A stretch of DNA of 64,000 nt from Streptomyces wedmorensis (GTDB lineage Bacteria > Actinomycetota > Actinomycetes > Streptomycetales > Streptomycetaceae), in assembly GCF_000716445.1 (NCBI RefSeq), contig NZ_JNWK01000002.1, positions 62,001 to 126,000 on the forward strand. The letters run 5' to 3'. Made by a program: the position numbers and the translations under genes. How positions within the stretch are numbered: position 1 is the first letter of the stretch; each line of letters starts with the position of its first letter. The notes below the pieces were generated by a model. It did not search any database. It was not told the origin of the DNA and was given only the letters and a program-made list of their open reading frames with translations. This document shows, piece after piece, positions 17,330 to 25,459 of the stretch.

Positions 17330-20300
17330 CTACGGGGTGACGGTGCCGATCAGGACGCTGCCGCTGCCGGCGACGGTGCCGCGGGCGTTGAGCAGCTGGA
17401 CCTGGCCGAAGAACTGGCGTCCCTCGGGGGCCGGACCGCCGACGACGACCTCGGCCGTGACCTTGGTGCTCGCGCCGTTGGCCAGCGGGTAGGTCTTGGC
17501 GCCGTCGACCTGGACGGTGCCGAGCGCCGGGGAGTAGTACACGTCCTTGTAGTCGTAGGTCGTGCCGCCCGCGGCCTGGACCGAGTAACCGTCGACCACG
17601 ACGGTGTACGTGCCCGCGGCGGGCTTGACCAGGGAGACGCTCTCCTCCGAGTCGCCGTCGGCCGACTGGGCGACCTGCTTGCCGTTGAGGAGCACGGTCA
17701 GGTCGAGGTCGGCGGCCTTGTCGGAGGTGTTGCCGATCGCGATGTCGAGCCGCTCGACGCCCTCGCCGATGGTGACGGTCTTCGTGTGCTTCTCGTGGTG
17801 CTGGATCGTCGGGGTCTCGACCTTGGCCGAGCCCAGCGAGCCGCCCTTCAGCTTGCCGTCGAGGGCGGCGAACTTGTTGGTGACGGTCCACTCGACGGCG
17901 GACGGGGTGCCGACCTTCGCCTCGGCGACGGTCTGGACCGCCGGGTCGAAGGAGACGCCGAGCGCGGCGACGTTCAGCGTGTACGGGTTGTCCAGGTCGG
18001 GCGAGGTGCGGCGCGCCTCGACCTCGATCTCCCAGACGCCCGGCTGCGGGTTCGCGTAGGAGCGCAGGTCCGGACGGCAGGTGTTGGCCGGGTTGTAGTG
18101 CGGGTAGCAGCCCGTGGTCGCGGTCGGGTCGACCGGGACGCCGTACGGGTGGATGGCGATGAACCGGGTCTGGCTCTTCTCCTTCAGGCCGCCGATCGCG
18201 ACCTCGAGGGAGGTGGCGCCCGCGGGCACCGTCACGAAGTACGACTTGGTGCTGTTGCGCTGCACCGATCCCGAGGCGGAGAAGCCGTAGCCGGGGGCGA
18301 CCAGGTCGCTCGCGACGACCGAGGTGGCGAGGATCTGCTTGTCGACGCCCTCGGTGCGCTCGTCGTCGGCCTCCAGGAGCACGCTGTGCACGCCGGCGGT
18401 GCGGGGGCGGGCCTCCAGCTTGACGGTGACCGGCTTGTTCAGCGGCAGGTCGATCTCGTCGTCGCCGAGGATCCGGAAGGTGCCGTCGTCGTACTTGAGG
18501 TCCAGCTCGTGCTCGATGGCACGGTCCGGGCCGCTGGTACGCGTGATGGTGACGTCGTAGACCTTCTTCTGGCCGACCTTGAGGCCGCCCTCGCGGTCGT
18601 ACACACCGGTGCCGGTGTGCGGGGCCGGGAAGATCACGGTGTCGACCGGGGCCTCGACCTTGTAGGAGTGGGCGGTGGCCCCGTCCTTGATCGACTCCCA
18701 CGCCTCGTTGACGTCGACGAGGCCGGCGCCCTGCTCGTGGGCCGCGACACCCGGGATCCGCCGGGCGGTCGAGGTGAGGGCGGTACGGAGGGTCAGCGGG
18801 GAGAGCTCGATGCCGCGCTGCTTGGCCGCGGAGAGGAGCAGCGCGCCGACGCCCGCGACCTGCGGGGACGACATCGAGGTGCCGTTGAGCATGCCGTAGC
18901 CGGCGGGAAGCGCGTATCCGGCCTCGGCGACGCCGGAACCGGCCTGCCAGGTCGGGATCGTGTTCACGGACGAACCCGGGCCGGTGACCAGCGGGGCCGC
19001 GCCGCCGTCCTCACGCGGACCGCGCGAGGAGAACGGGAACATGGCGTACTTCTTCTCGACGGCCGAGCCGTAGTTGGCGGCCCAGGTCGACTGGGAGACC
19101 GCCGCGCCGACCGAGAGGACCTTGTCGGCCAGGCCGGGGTCGCCGATCGTGTTGGTGCCCGGGCCGGAGTTGCCGGCCGAGATCACCAGCTGCACGCCGT
19201 ACTCGTCGATGAGGCGCGTGTAGAGACGGGAACGGACGTTGTCGCCGTCGTTCAGCGCGGGCAGGCCGCCGATCGACATGTTCACGATGTCGACGCCGCG
19301 GTTGACCACGAGGTCGACCATGCCCTCGGTGAGCGCGGTGTTGGTGCAGCCGCCGGTCCAGGTGCAGGCGCGCGAGGAGACGATCTTCGCGCCGGGCGCG
19401 GCGCCGTTCATCTTCCCGCCGAAGAGGCCCTTGGCGGCGGTGATGCCGGCGACGTGGGTGCCGTGGGAGGACTCGACGAGGCCGATGTTGACGAAGTCGC
19501 GCTTCTGGCCGACCCAGCTGCCGCCGAGCGGGTCCATCGGGACGTCCTTGCGGATCTCCACGACGAACGGGGTCTTCTCGACGACATCGGTGGCCGGGTT
19601 GTCGGTGCCGAAGGAGCCGACCTGGAACCCGTCCTTGTACGGCTTCATCGGCTCGTTGTCCGTGAAGTCGTTGTTCTGGTCGACGTCCACGCGGACGGTG
19701 CCGGCGGCCGGGTCGTACAGCATGCCGAAGACGTCGGTGGTGTCACCGTCTCGGTTGATGTCGCCCGCCGGGTCGCCGCCCGCGGTGACCGCCTCGGTGA
19801 AACGGCTGAACTGGAAGGAGCCCTCGGGGGCCTTCCAGCTCTGCGAGGCACCGGTGAAGACCGGGCCCGCGACGGGGGCGTTCTGCAGGCGCCAGGTGGC
19901 GTCGCCCTCGGTGATCGGGTCCGTGGCGGTGACCCAGTCGACGATCTTGCGCTCGCCGGTCGTCGTCTTCTGGAGGGCCGGGTGTCCCAGGTCGACGCCG
20001 GAGTCCAGGATGCCGATGGTCACGCCGCGGCCGTCGGCCTTCGGGTGGTCCTCGACGAACTCGACCGCGCCCGTCTCGTGCGACGGGTTGTACGGGTTCT
20101 TCGCCGGGGTCTTCGCGCTCGGGGCCGGGTAGGTCGTGGTGACGGTGGTGCCCTCGACGGCACCCGTCGCCGCGCCCGCGTCCGGAGTCGGGTCGTCCAG
20201 CGGGATCTCGGCCTGGAGGTCGATCGACTGGACGGAGGAGAGCCGGGTGGCGGCCTTGATCGCGGCCGCGGCCTTGGCGGTCGGCAGGGTGGCGCGCACG

Positions 20301-20650
20301 TAGCCGAGCGCGTCCTGCTGCTTTCCGACGGAGGCGCCGGGGACGGCGTCGAGCTGGCCGGCGACCTGCTCGGTGGCGCCGGGGGCGGTGGCGACGAGGA
20401 CGGTGACGTTCTTCTCGCCGCTGACCTCGGCCTCGGTGAGGCGCTGGGCGTCGATCGAGCCGAGCTTGTCGGCGGGGTCCGAGGCCTTGACCGGGGGAGT
20501 GGCGTCCGGGGCGTCGGCGGCGAGCACGGGCGCGGCGCCGGTCGCGACGAGCGCGGCGACGAGCCCGGCAGCGGCGGCGATGCGTGCCGCGCGCCTGTGC
20601 CCGGTCGTCGAGCGTCCGGGTATGGAGCTCCGAGTTTCGGGGGTGGTCAT
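17330..20650 (-). CDS. Secreted S8 (subtilisin-like) serine peptidase, large form
   Basis: A 1106-residue exported protease starting at 20648-20650. It has a signal peptide with HRRAARIAAAAGLVAALVATGAAPVLAA, an inhibitor I9-like propeptide to ~150, then the subtilase domain with Asp ~216 (GILDSGVD), His ~395 (SSHGTHVAG) and Ser ~590 (NGTSMSSPQVAG). About 170 residues are inserted between Asp and His, much longer than in classical subtilisins. The insert includes two Asp-rich stretches (DINRDGDTTD, DVDQNNDFTD) that look like calcium-binding loops. About 450 further residues form beta-sandwich domains after the catalytic part. The likely role is extracellular protein breakdown or processing. 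Confidence 0.92.
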   Translation of the reverse strand: MTTPETRSSIPGRSTTGHRRAARIAAAAGLVAALVATGAAPVLAADAPDATPPVKASDPADKLGSIDAQRLTEAEVSGEKNVTVLVATAPGATEQVAGQLDAVPGASVGKQQDALGYVRATLPTAKAAAAIKAATRLSSVQSIDLQAEIPLDDPTPDAGAATGAVEGTTVTTTYPAPSAKTPAKNPYNPSHETGAVEFVEDHPKADGRGVTIGILDSGVDLGHPALQKTTTGERKIVDWVTATDPITEGDATWRLQNAPVAGPVFTGASQSWKAPEGSFQFSRFTEAVTAGGDPAGDINRDGDTTDVFGMLYDPAAGTVRVDVDQNNDFTDNEPMKPYKDGFQVGSFGTDNPATDVVEKTPFVVEIRKDVPMDPLGGSWVGQKRDFVNIGLVESSHGTHVAGITAAKGLFGGKMNGAAPGAKIVSSRACTWTGGCTNTALTEGMVDLVVNRGVDIVNMSIGGLPALNDGDNVRSRLYTRLIDEYGVQLVISAGNSGPGTNTIGDPGLADKVLSVGAAVSQSTWAANYGSAVEKKYAMFPFSSRGPREDGGAAPLVTGPGSSVNTIPTWQAGSGVAEAGYALPAGYGMLNGTSMSSPQVAGVGALLLSAAKQRGIELSPLTLRTALTSTARRIPGVAAHEQGAGLVDVNEAWESIKDGATAHSYKVEAPVDTVIFPAPHTGTGVYDREGGLKVGQKKVYDVTITRTSGPDRAIEHELDLKYDDGTFRILGDDEIDLPLNKPVTVKLEARPRTAGVHSVLLEADDERTEGVDKQILATSVVASDLVAPGYGFSASGSVQRNSTKSYFVTVPAGATSLEVAIGGLKEKSQTRFIAIHPYGVPVDPTATTGCYPHYNPANTCRPDLRSYANPQPGVWEIEVEARRTSPDLDNPYTLNVAALGVSFDPAVQTVAEAKVGTPSAVEWTVTNKFAALDGKLKGGSLGSAKVETPTIQHHEKHTKTVTIGEGVERLDIAIGNTSDKAADLDLTVLLNGKQVAQSADGDSEESVSLVKPAAGTYTVVVDGYSVQAAGGTTYDYKDVYYSPALGTVQVDGAKTYPLANGASTKVTAEVVVGGPAPEGRQFFGQVQLLNARGTVAGSGSVLIGTVTP

Positions 20651-20844
20651 CTACATCCCTGTTGGTGAAAGGAGAGGGTCCGGAATTCGGTGCCGGATGA
20701 CCGCTCAGCCTTTCGTAAATGACCTGGGTTTGTGGAGAGTTGTCGTGGGTCGTGATGCCGTCACGGCACAAACCCGCCACCGCCCGGGATCCGCCACAGC
20801 GGACGAACCCGTTCCAAGCGGGGCGAGTTCACCGTCCCCGGCGG
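20651..20844. other. Upstream region of the subtilase gene
   Basis: These 194 bp separate the subtilase start from the end of the CGNR gene. I see the AGGGA-type ribosome site of the protease next to its start but no convincing -35/-10 pair and no hairpin. Confidence 0.4.
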
Positions 20845-21387
20845 TCAGCCCTCCTTCGTGCGGGCGTAGTGGCGGGAGGCCTTGGCCCGGTTTCCGCAGA
20901 TCGCCATCGAGCACCAGCGGCGGGTGCCGTTCCGCGAGGTGTCGAAGAAGTGCAGGATGCACGCCTCGTGGGCGCACGCGCGGATCCGGTCGGGAGCGGT
21001 GCGCAGCAGGTCGAGGTAGTCGCGCGCGGCGGCCCAGCCGGGCCCCCAGGACGGGTCCGCGAACTCGGCCTCCTCGCCGGGGCCCGCGGCGGTGAGCGTG
21101 GCCCTGATGCGGCCGTGGTCGAGGACCGCGTCGACCCGTGCGGTGGCGGCGGGGTCGCCGGGGCGGTCGACGAGCCCGGCGAGGGCGTCCCGGGCGGCGA
21201 GGGTGTGGCGCAGGGTCGTGGCGTCCGCGGCGAACCGTCGCTCCAGGCGGTTGGTGGCGAGCCAGACCGCGAGCCCCTCGACCCCGTCGAGCAGGTCCTG
21301 CCGGACCCCCTCCAGGTTCCAGCGGGTGTTGAGCAGGTCGAGGGAGAGCGGCTCGCCGACGAGCGGCCGCGGGTCGACGACGGTCAT
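20845..21387 (-). CDS. CGNR zinc-finger protein, probable regulator
   Basis: A 180-residue protein with an N-terminal ABATE domain (residues ~5-120, GEPLSLDLLNTRWNLEG...) and a C-terminal CGNR zinc finger at ~138-176: C138, C143, C159, C164 with the signature CGNRAKASRHYAR. The family is presumed to act as stress-linked DNA-binding regulators. ATG 21385-21387 is preferred, with GAGGAGG nine bases upstream; an in-frame GTG at 21396 overlaps that site. The gene is divergent from a glyoxalase-like gene, and the gap contains a promoter overlapped by a palindrome. Regulation of its neighbour and of itself is the natural inference. Confidence 0.85.
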   Translation of the reverse strand: MTVVDPRPLVGEPLSLDLLNTRWNLEGVRQDLLDGVEGLAVWLATNRLERRFAADATTLRHTLAARDALAGLVDRPGDPAATARVDAVLDHGRIRATLTAAGPGEEAEFADPSWGPGWAAARDYLDLLRTAPDRIRACAHEACILHFFDTSRNGTRRWCSMAICGNRAKASRHYARTKEG

Positions 21388-21435
21388 GGCGGACACCCTC
21401 CTCGGTGAGCTAACCCCTCAAGAGTACGTGAACGG

Positions 21436-21465
21436 TTGACGCTGCTCGCATCTAACCTCTAAAGT
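21436..21465 (+). promoter_or_regulatory. Promoter of the VOC gene
   Basis: TTGACG (21436-21441) and TAAAGT (21460-21465) are 18 bases apart, a good housekeeping sigma-factor match for Streptomyces, directed toward the VOC gene at 21517. Confidence 0.6.
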
Positions 21466-21481
21466 CGAATTAAGAGGTTAG
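21452..21481. promoter_or_regulatory. Inverted repeat overlapping the VOC promoter, operator candidate
   Basis: CTAACCTCT (21452-21460) and AGAGGTTAG (21473-21481) are perfect 9-bp inverted arms separated by 12 bases. They cover the -10 box and start region of the promoter. A related half-site, CTAACCCCT, lies at 21410-21418 close to the divergent CGNR start. This arrangement would let one dimer block both genes. Confidence 0.6.
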
Positions 21482-21516
21482 CCCGCAGGGGTGGCCACAT
21501 CGAAGAGGGGACCCCC

Positions 21517-21972
21517 ATGTCCGCGATCGGCAAGCTCGCCACCCACCACGTCGGCGTCAACGTCACCGACCTGGACCGCTCCCTCGCCTTCTACGGCGAC
21601 GTCCTCGGCTTCGACGTCCTCGGCGAGGGCAAGGAGGAGGACAGTCGCTTCGCCTTCCTCGGCCAGGACGGGACCCTGGTCCTCACCCTCTGGCAGCAGG
21701 CCGACGACGCCTACGCCCCCGGCCGCGCGGGCCTCCACCACCTCGCCTTCGAGGCCGAGTCCCTCGACCACGTCCGCGCCGCCGAAGCCGCCCTCACCGC
21801 CCGCGGCGCCACCTTCGCCTACGACGGCCTCGTCGCCCACCGAGAAGGCGCCGCCTCCGGCGGCATCTTCTTCCACGACCCCGACGGCACCCGCCTCGAG
21901 ATCTCCGTCCCGAAGGGCGCCGAAGAACTCTCGGCCCCGTCGGACTCGGCCCCGACCTGCGGCTTCTTCTAG
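21517..21972 (+). CDS. VOC-family (glyoxalase/bleomycin-resistance fold) protein
   Basis: A 151-residue single-domain protein from ATG 21517 with two beta-alpha-beta-beta-beta units: KLATHHVGVNVTDLDRSLAFYGDVLGF... and GLHHLAFEAESLDHVRAAEAAL. H11/H12 at the first strand, H81-type residues in LHHLAF and E-type residue in RLEISV are the expected metal-site positions. Family members include glyoxalases, dioxygenases and antibiotic-binding proteins; the specific reaction cannot be told. It is divergent from the CGNR gene and under a promoter overlapped by a dyad, which suggests an inducible detoxification role. Confidence 0.85.
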   Translation: MSAIGKLATHHVGVNVTDLDRSLAFYGDVLGFDVLGEGKEEDSRFAFLGQDGTLVLTLWQQADDAYAPGRAGLHHLAFEAESLDHVRAAEAALTARGATFAYDGLVAHREGAASGGIFFHDPDGTRLEISVPKGAEELSAPSDSAPTCGFF

Positions 21973-21987
21973 CCACCCGCGGTGTGG

Positions 21988-22019
21988 GCACCCGTTCCGC
22001 CGCGTCGGAACGGGTGGGC
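21988..22019. repeat. Dispersed palindromic element, variant copy
   Basis: The arms CCCGTTCCG (21991-21999) and CGGAACGGG (22006-22014), followed by TGGGC, form a hairpin in the gap between the VOC gene and the following gene. It shares the right half of the element at 22967-23005 and 37659-37697. Confidence 0.7.
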
Positions 22020-22074
22020 GCACCGACGAACCTGCCCCGCGCCACTACGAACCCGCACGTCAGGGAGGCCCGTC

Positions 22075-22959
22075 ATGGACCCGTTCAACCCCGGCTCGCT
22101 CGCCGTGCAGGAGCGCGTCGGCGTCCGCGACCTGGCGGACCACGTGGGCCGCTCCATCACCCCCGGCATCCGCCCCGTCGCCGCCGCCTTCCTGGAAGCC
22201 CAGCCCATGCTCGCCATCGGCGCCGCCGACGCCGAAGGCCGCGTCTGGGCGAGCCTCCTCACCGGCGCCCCCGGCTTCGCCCGTGCCACCGGCCCGCACA
22301 CCGTCTCCGTCGCCGGCGGCGTCCCCGCCCACGACCCGCTGGCGGCCGCCGTCACCGCCGACGGCACCCCCGTCGGGACGATCGCCCTCGACCCCCGCAC
22401 CCGCCGTCGCATGCGCCTCAACGGCATCGCGCGGCCCAGCGCGCGCGGCTTCACGATCGAGGCCGAGCAGGTCTTCTCCAACTGCCCGAAGTACCTGCAG
22501 AAACGGGACCTGTACGGCTCCGATCCCACCCGCCGCCCGGACGCGGCCGCGGTGCGCCACGGCGACGCGCTCACCGCCGAGCAGGTGCGCCGCGTCCGCG
22601 CCGCCGACACCTTCTTCGTCGCCACCAGCGCACCCGACGGCGTCGACACGAGCCACCGCGGCGGCAGGCCCGGCTTCGTCCGGGTCGACGCGCCCCGCGA
22701 GCTCAGCTGGCGCGACTACCCGGGCAACGCGATGTTCCTGACCCTGGGCAACCTGGAGTCGGACGGCCGCGCCGGCCTCCTCTTCCTCGACTGGGAGACC
22801 GGGACGACCCTCCAGCTCAGCGGCCTCGCGCACACCGAGTACGGCCCCGAGGGCCGCGTCACCCGCTTCCGCGTGGACCGCACGGCCGAGACCCCGTCCG
22901 CCAGCCCCCTGCGCTGGTCGGCCCCGGAGTACTCCCCGGCCAACCCGACGGAGCCCTGA
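22075..22959 (+). CDS. Pyridoxamine 5'-phosphate oxidase-like FMN-binding protein
   Basis: A 294-residue protein starting at ATG 22075 with AGGGAGG upstream. It has a split-barrel flavin-binding fold of the PNPOx-related type in its C-terminal half (EQVRRVRAADTFFVATSAPDG...GFVRVDAPRELSWRDYPGNAMFLTLGNL...AGLLFLDWETG) and a related N-terminal half with NCPKYLQKR. It is longer than PdxH and lacks its typical active-site order, so it is better seen as one of the actinobacterial PNPOx-like oxidoreductases of unknown substrate. It is separated from the VOC gene by a palindromic element and followed by another. Confidence 0.82.
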   Translation: MDPFNPGSLAVQERVGVRDLADHVGRSITPGIRPVAAAFLEAQPMLAIGAADAEGRVWASLLTGAPGFARATGPHTVSVAGGVPAHDPLAAAVTADGTPVGTIALDPRTRRRMRLNGIARPSARGFTIEAEQVFSNCPKYLQKRDLYGSDPTRRPDAAAVRHGDALTAEQVRRVRAADTFFVATSAPDGVDTSHRGGRPGFVRVDAPRELSWRDYPGNAMFLTLGNLESDGRAGLLFLDWETGTTLQLSGLAHTEYGPEGRVTRFRVDRTAETPSASPLRWSAPEYSPANPTEP

Positions 22960-22966
22960 CCGCCCT

Positions 22967-23005
22967 CGTCGCGGGCGATCGTTCCGCAGGGCGGAACGGG
23001 TGGGC
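22967..23005. repeat. Dispersed palindromic element, 39-bp copy
   Basis: These 39 bases are identical to 37659-37697. The centre, GTTCCGCAGGGCGGAAC, is a hairpin with a 7-bp stem, preceded by GTCGCGGGCGATC and followed by GGGTGGGC. It starts eight bases after the stop of the PNPOx-like gene. Confidence 0.9.
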
Positions 23006-23021
23006 GCGAACCGAAACGCGC

Positions 23022-23100
23022 CCCCGCGCCCCGGGCCCGTCCCCGCGCCCTGGGGCCCGTCCCCGCCCCCTGGGGCCCGCCCCCGCGCCCCGGGGCCCGC
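23022..23100. repeat. 20-bp GC-only tandem repeat, four copies
   Basis: Units at 23041-23060, 23061-23080 and 23081-23100 plus a 19-bp first copy at 23022 follow the pattern CCCCGCGCCCTGGGGCCCGT, with C/G substitutions only. Each unit contains the palindrome-like CCTGGGGCCC. The array lies between the PNPOx-like gene and the HPP gene. Confidence 0.8.
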
Positions 23101-23138
23101 CCTCGCAGCCCGGCACACCCGACACTCCTGGAGACCCC

Positions 23139-23660
23139 GTGGCCACGACCACCACCACCGCCCCCGCACCCACCGCCCCGCCCCGCGCCACCGCGCCTCC
23201 CCGCCCCCGCCCCGGGGTCGTCCTCGCCTCCACGGCCGCCGCCGTCACCGCCCTCCTCCTCCTGGTCGCCGTCGGCGCCCTCCTCCGCGAGCCGCTGCTG
23301 ATCCCGCCGTTGGCGGCGAGCATGGCCCTGGTGGCGGGCGCGCCCGACCTGCCGCTGTCCCAGCCGCGTTCGGTGGTGGGCGGCCAGCTCCTCTCGGCCC
23401 TCACCGGCTTCGCGGTGCTCGCCGTGGCGGGACCCGGCCTGTGGGGCGCCGCCGTCGCGGGCGGCCTGGCCCTCGGCGTGATGATGGCCGCCAGGACCCC
23501 GCACTCGCCCGCGGCGGCCACGGCCGTCATCGTCGCCCTCCAGGCCCCGCCCTTCTGGTCGTTTCTCGGCCTTCTCGCGCTCGCCTCCCTCCTCCTGGTC
23601 GCCGTCGGGCTCGGGGCGGGCCGTGCCACGGGGCGGACGTATCCCCGGTACTGGTTCTAA
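23139..23660 (+). CDS. HPP-family membrane protein
   Basis: A 173-residue protein starting at GTG 23139 with GGAG upstream. A Thr/Ala/Pro-rich N-terminal tail of ~30 residues precedes four to five membrane helices (VVLASTAAAVTALLLLVAVGALL, GFAVLAVAGPGLWGAAVAGG, FLGLLALASLLLVAVGLGAG). The central motif RTPHSPAAATAVI corresponds to the family's His-Pro-Pro region, with Ser in place of the first Pro. HPP proteins are integral membrane proteins; plant members transport nitrite, and no role is known here. The stop codon overlaps the promoter box of the next gene. Confidence 0.68.
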   Translation: MATTTTTAPAPTAPPRATAPPRPRPGVVLASTAAAVTALLLLVAVGALLREPLLIPPLAASMALVAGAPDLPLSQPRSVVGGQLLSALTGFAVLAVAGPGLWGAAVAGGLALGVMMAARTPHSPAAATAVIVALQAPPFWSFLGLLALASLLLVAVGLGAGRATGRTYPRYWF

Positions 23661-23663
23661 CCT
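23658..23663 (+). promoter_or_regulatory. -10 box (TAACCT) of a probable leaderless Nudix transcript
   Basis: TAACCT begins at the TAA stop of the HPP gene and ends six bases before ATG 23670; no ribosome site is present. Confidence 0.45.
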
Positions 23664-23669
23664 CTGTCC

Positions 23670-24137
23670 ATGCAGCAGGAGTTGAGGGTGGCGGCCTACG
23701 CCGTGTGCGTCCGCGGCGACGAGGTCCTCCTGGCCCGCTGGGTCGCGAAGGACGGCGTCAAGCGGTGGACCCTGCCGGGCGGCGGCATGGACCACGGCGA
23801 GGACCCCGTCCGTACCGTCGTCCGCGAGGTCGAGGAGGAGACCGGCTACCTGACCGAGCCCACCGCCCTCCTCGGAATCGACTCCATCCGGCGCTCCTGG
23901 CTCCGCCGGCTCGGCGGGCCCGGCGACTGGCAGGGGCTGCGGATCGTCTACGAGGCGCGGATCACCGGCGGCGCCCTGCGGAACGAGGAGGGCGGCTCCA
24001 CCGACCTCGCCGCCTGGCACCCGCTCGACTCCGTGCCCTCCCTGCCCCGCGTCGAACTCGTCGACATAGGCCTCCAGCTCTGGCGCGACCGGCCGCCCCT
24101 GGGCCGCTCCCCCCTCACCGACCCGGCGAACGGCTGA
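23670..24137 (+). CDS. Nudix hydrolase
   Basis: A 155-residue protein with one Nudix domain. The box GX5EX7REUXEEXGU is complete at residues 38-60 (G38, E44, R52, E53, E56, E57, G59, Y60), so Mg-dependent hydrolysis of a nucleoside diphosphate linked to another group is expected. It has no fused domain that would point to a substrate. Residues after the box (DSIRRSWLRRLGGPGDWQGLRIVYEARITGG) form the remaining strands of the fold. It is probably expressed from its own leaderless promoter. Confidence 0.9.
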   Translation: MQQELRVAAYAVCVRGDEVLLARWVAKDGVKRWTLPGGGMDHGEDPVRTVVREVEEETGYLTEPTALLGIDSIRRSWLRRLGGPGDWQGLRIVYEARITGGALRNEEGGSTDLAAWHPLDSVPSLPRVELVDIGLQLWRDRPPLGRSPLTDPANG

Positions 24138-24277
24138 CCCCTCCGCCGGAGGGCCGGCTCCTCCCCACAAGGCTGAAAACGGCCCAACCGTCACGAGTGC
24201 GGTCAACCTTCGGCACCCACCCGCGGTCCCCTCCCCCGACCACAGCACGACGCAGCACACGATCAGGGGAGCCCCGC

Positions 24278-25411
24278 ATGTCAGCCGTACGCACCGTCGT
24301 CGCCGCCACCCTCGTGGCGGGCCTCGCCGCCACCGCCCTCGCCGCGCCCGCCCTCGCGGCACCGGCGCACCGGCAGGACCACGCGGCCACCCGGCAGGCG
24401 CTCCAGGCCGCCGTCGCCGACGGCGTGCCCGGCGCCGTCGCCCAGGCCCGCGACGGGCGCGACCGATGGACCGGAACCGCCGGCGAGCGGAAGGGCAACG
24501 ACCGTTTCAGGGTCGGTTCCATCACCAAGACCTTCACCGCCACCGTCCTCCTCCAGCTCCAGGCCGAGGGTCGTATCGACCTGGACGACCCGGTCGAGAA
24601 GTGGCTGCCCGGAGTCGTCCGGGGCAACGGCCACGACGGACGGAAGATCACCGTGCGCCAGTTGCTCAACCACACCAGCGGCGTCTACAGCTACACCGAG
24701 GACCCCGCCTTCCAGGAGCGCGTCTTCGGCGCCGGCTTCCTGGAGCACCGCTACGACACCTGGCCCGCCGGGAAGCTCGTCTCCGTCGCCATGACCCACA
24801 AGCCCGAGTTCGCGCCGGGCACCGCCTGGAGCTACTCCAACACCAACTACGTCCTCGCCGGCATGGTGATCGAGAAGGTCACCGGCCGCCCCTACGGCAA
24901 GGCCGTCGAGAACCGCATCATCAAGCCGCTCAAGCTCCGCGCCACCACCGTCCCCGGGACCCGCACGGCCATGCCGCGGCCCAGCAGCCCGGCGTACTCC
25001 AAGCTCTCCATGGACCCGAACGCCCCCGTCCACGAGGTCTCCGCGCTCAACCCCAGCATCGCGGGCGCGGCGGGCGAGATCATCTCCGACTCCCAGGACC
25101 TGCAGACCTTCTACCGCGCCCTGCTCAAGGGCCGGCTCCTCACGAAGGACGGCCTCAAGGAGATGACCGACACCGTCGCGATCTCCCCCGAGTACCCGAA
25201 CCTCGGGTACGGCCTGGGGCTCATGAAGCAGAGGCTCAGCTGCGGCACGGAGGTCTGGGGCCACGGCGGCGGCATCCACGGCTCCTCCTCGCTGGCCCAG
25301 GCGACCCGTGACGGCGAGCACTCCCTCGCCGGCAACTTCAACGCCGACTGGACGGGCGACACCGAGGCCGTCGTCGAGGCCGAGTTCTGCGGCACCGCGC
25401 CGAAGGAGTAG
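24278..25411 (+). CDS. Secreted beta-lactamase-fold serine hydrolase (D,D-carboxypeptidase-like)
   Basis: A 377-residue exported protein from ATG 24278. The signal peptide is VRTVVAATLVAGLAATALAAPALA. The beta-lactamase/class C fold carries S81-x-x-K84 (SITK), Y186-S-N188 and H329-G-G, matching the catalytic triad layout of R61-type D-alanyl-D-alanine carboxypeptidases and esterases. Two Cys near the C-terminus (SCGTEV and EFCGTA) may form a disulfide. The role is probably cell-wall peptide trimming or hydrolysis of an extracellular ester; the sequence does not decide. A hairpin shared with the convergent gene follows the stop. Confidence 0.88.
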   Translation: MSAVRTVVAATLVAGLAATALAAPALAAPAHRQDHAATRQALQAAVADGVPGAVAQARDGRDRWTGTAGERKGNDRFRVGSITKTFTATVLLQLQAEGRIDLDDPVEKWLPGVVRGNGHDGRKITVRQLLNHTSGVYSYTEDPAFQERVFGAGFLEHRYDTWPAGKLVSVAMTHKPEFAPGTAWSYSNTNYVLAGMVIEKVTGRPYGKAVENRIIKPLKLRATTVPGTRTAMPRPSSPAYSKLSMDPNAPVHEVSALNPSIAGAAGEIISDSQDLQTFYRALLKGRLLTKDGLKEMTDTVAISPEYPNLGYGLGLMKQRLSCGTEVWGHGGGIHGSSSLAQATRDGEHSLAGNFNADWTGDTEAVVEAEFCGTAPKE

Positions 25412-25417
25412 CCGCCG

Positions 25418-25459
25418 GCGGGTGTCCCGCCGATCCGGCCTGACCGACCGGACACCCGC
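25418..25459. terminator. Hairpin between convergent genes
   Basis: GCGGGTGTCC (25418-25427) and GGACACCCGC (25450-25459) are perfect arms. The loop contains GATCCGGCCTGA, the core of the dispersed repeat at 4583-4603 and 50676-50696. It probably terminates the gene ending at 25411 and its convergent neighbour ending at 25459. Confidence 0.7.

Noticed and set aside
17327..20668. Open frame of 1113 codons on the plus strand opposite the subtilase gene
   Set aside because: Its product is low-complexity Arg/Gly/Asp/Val-rich sequence, the mirror of the protease codons; the protease has a signal peptide and intact catalytic residues.
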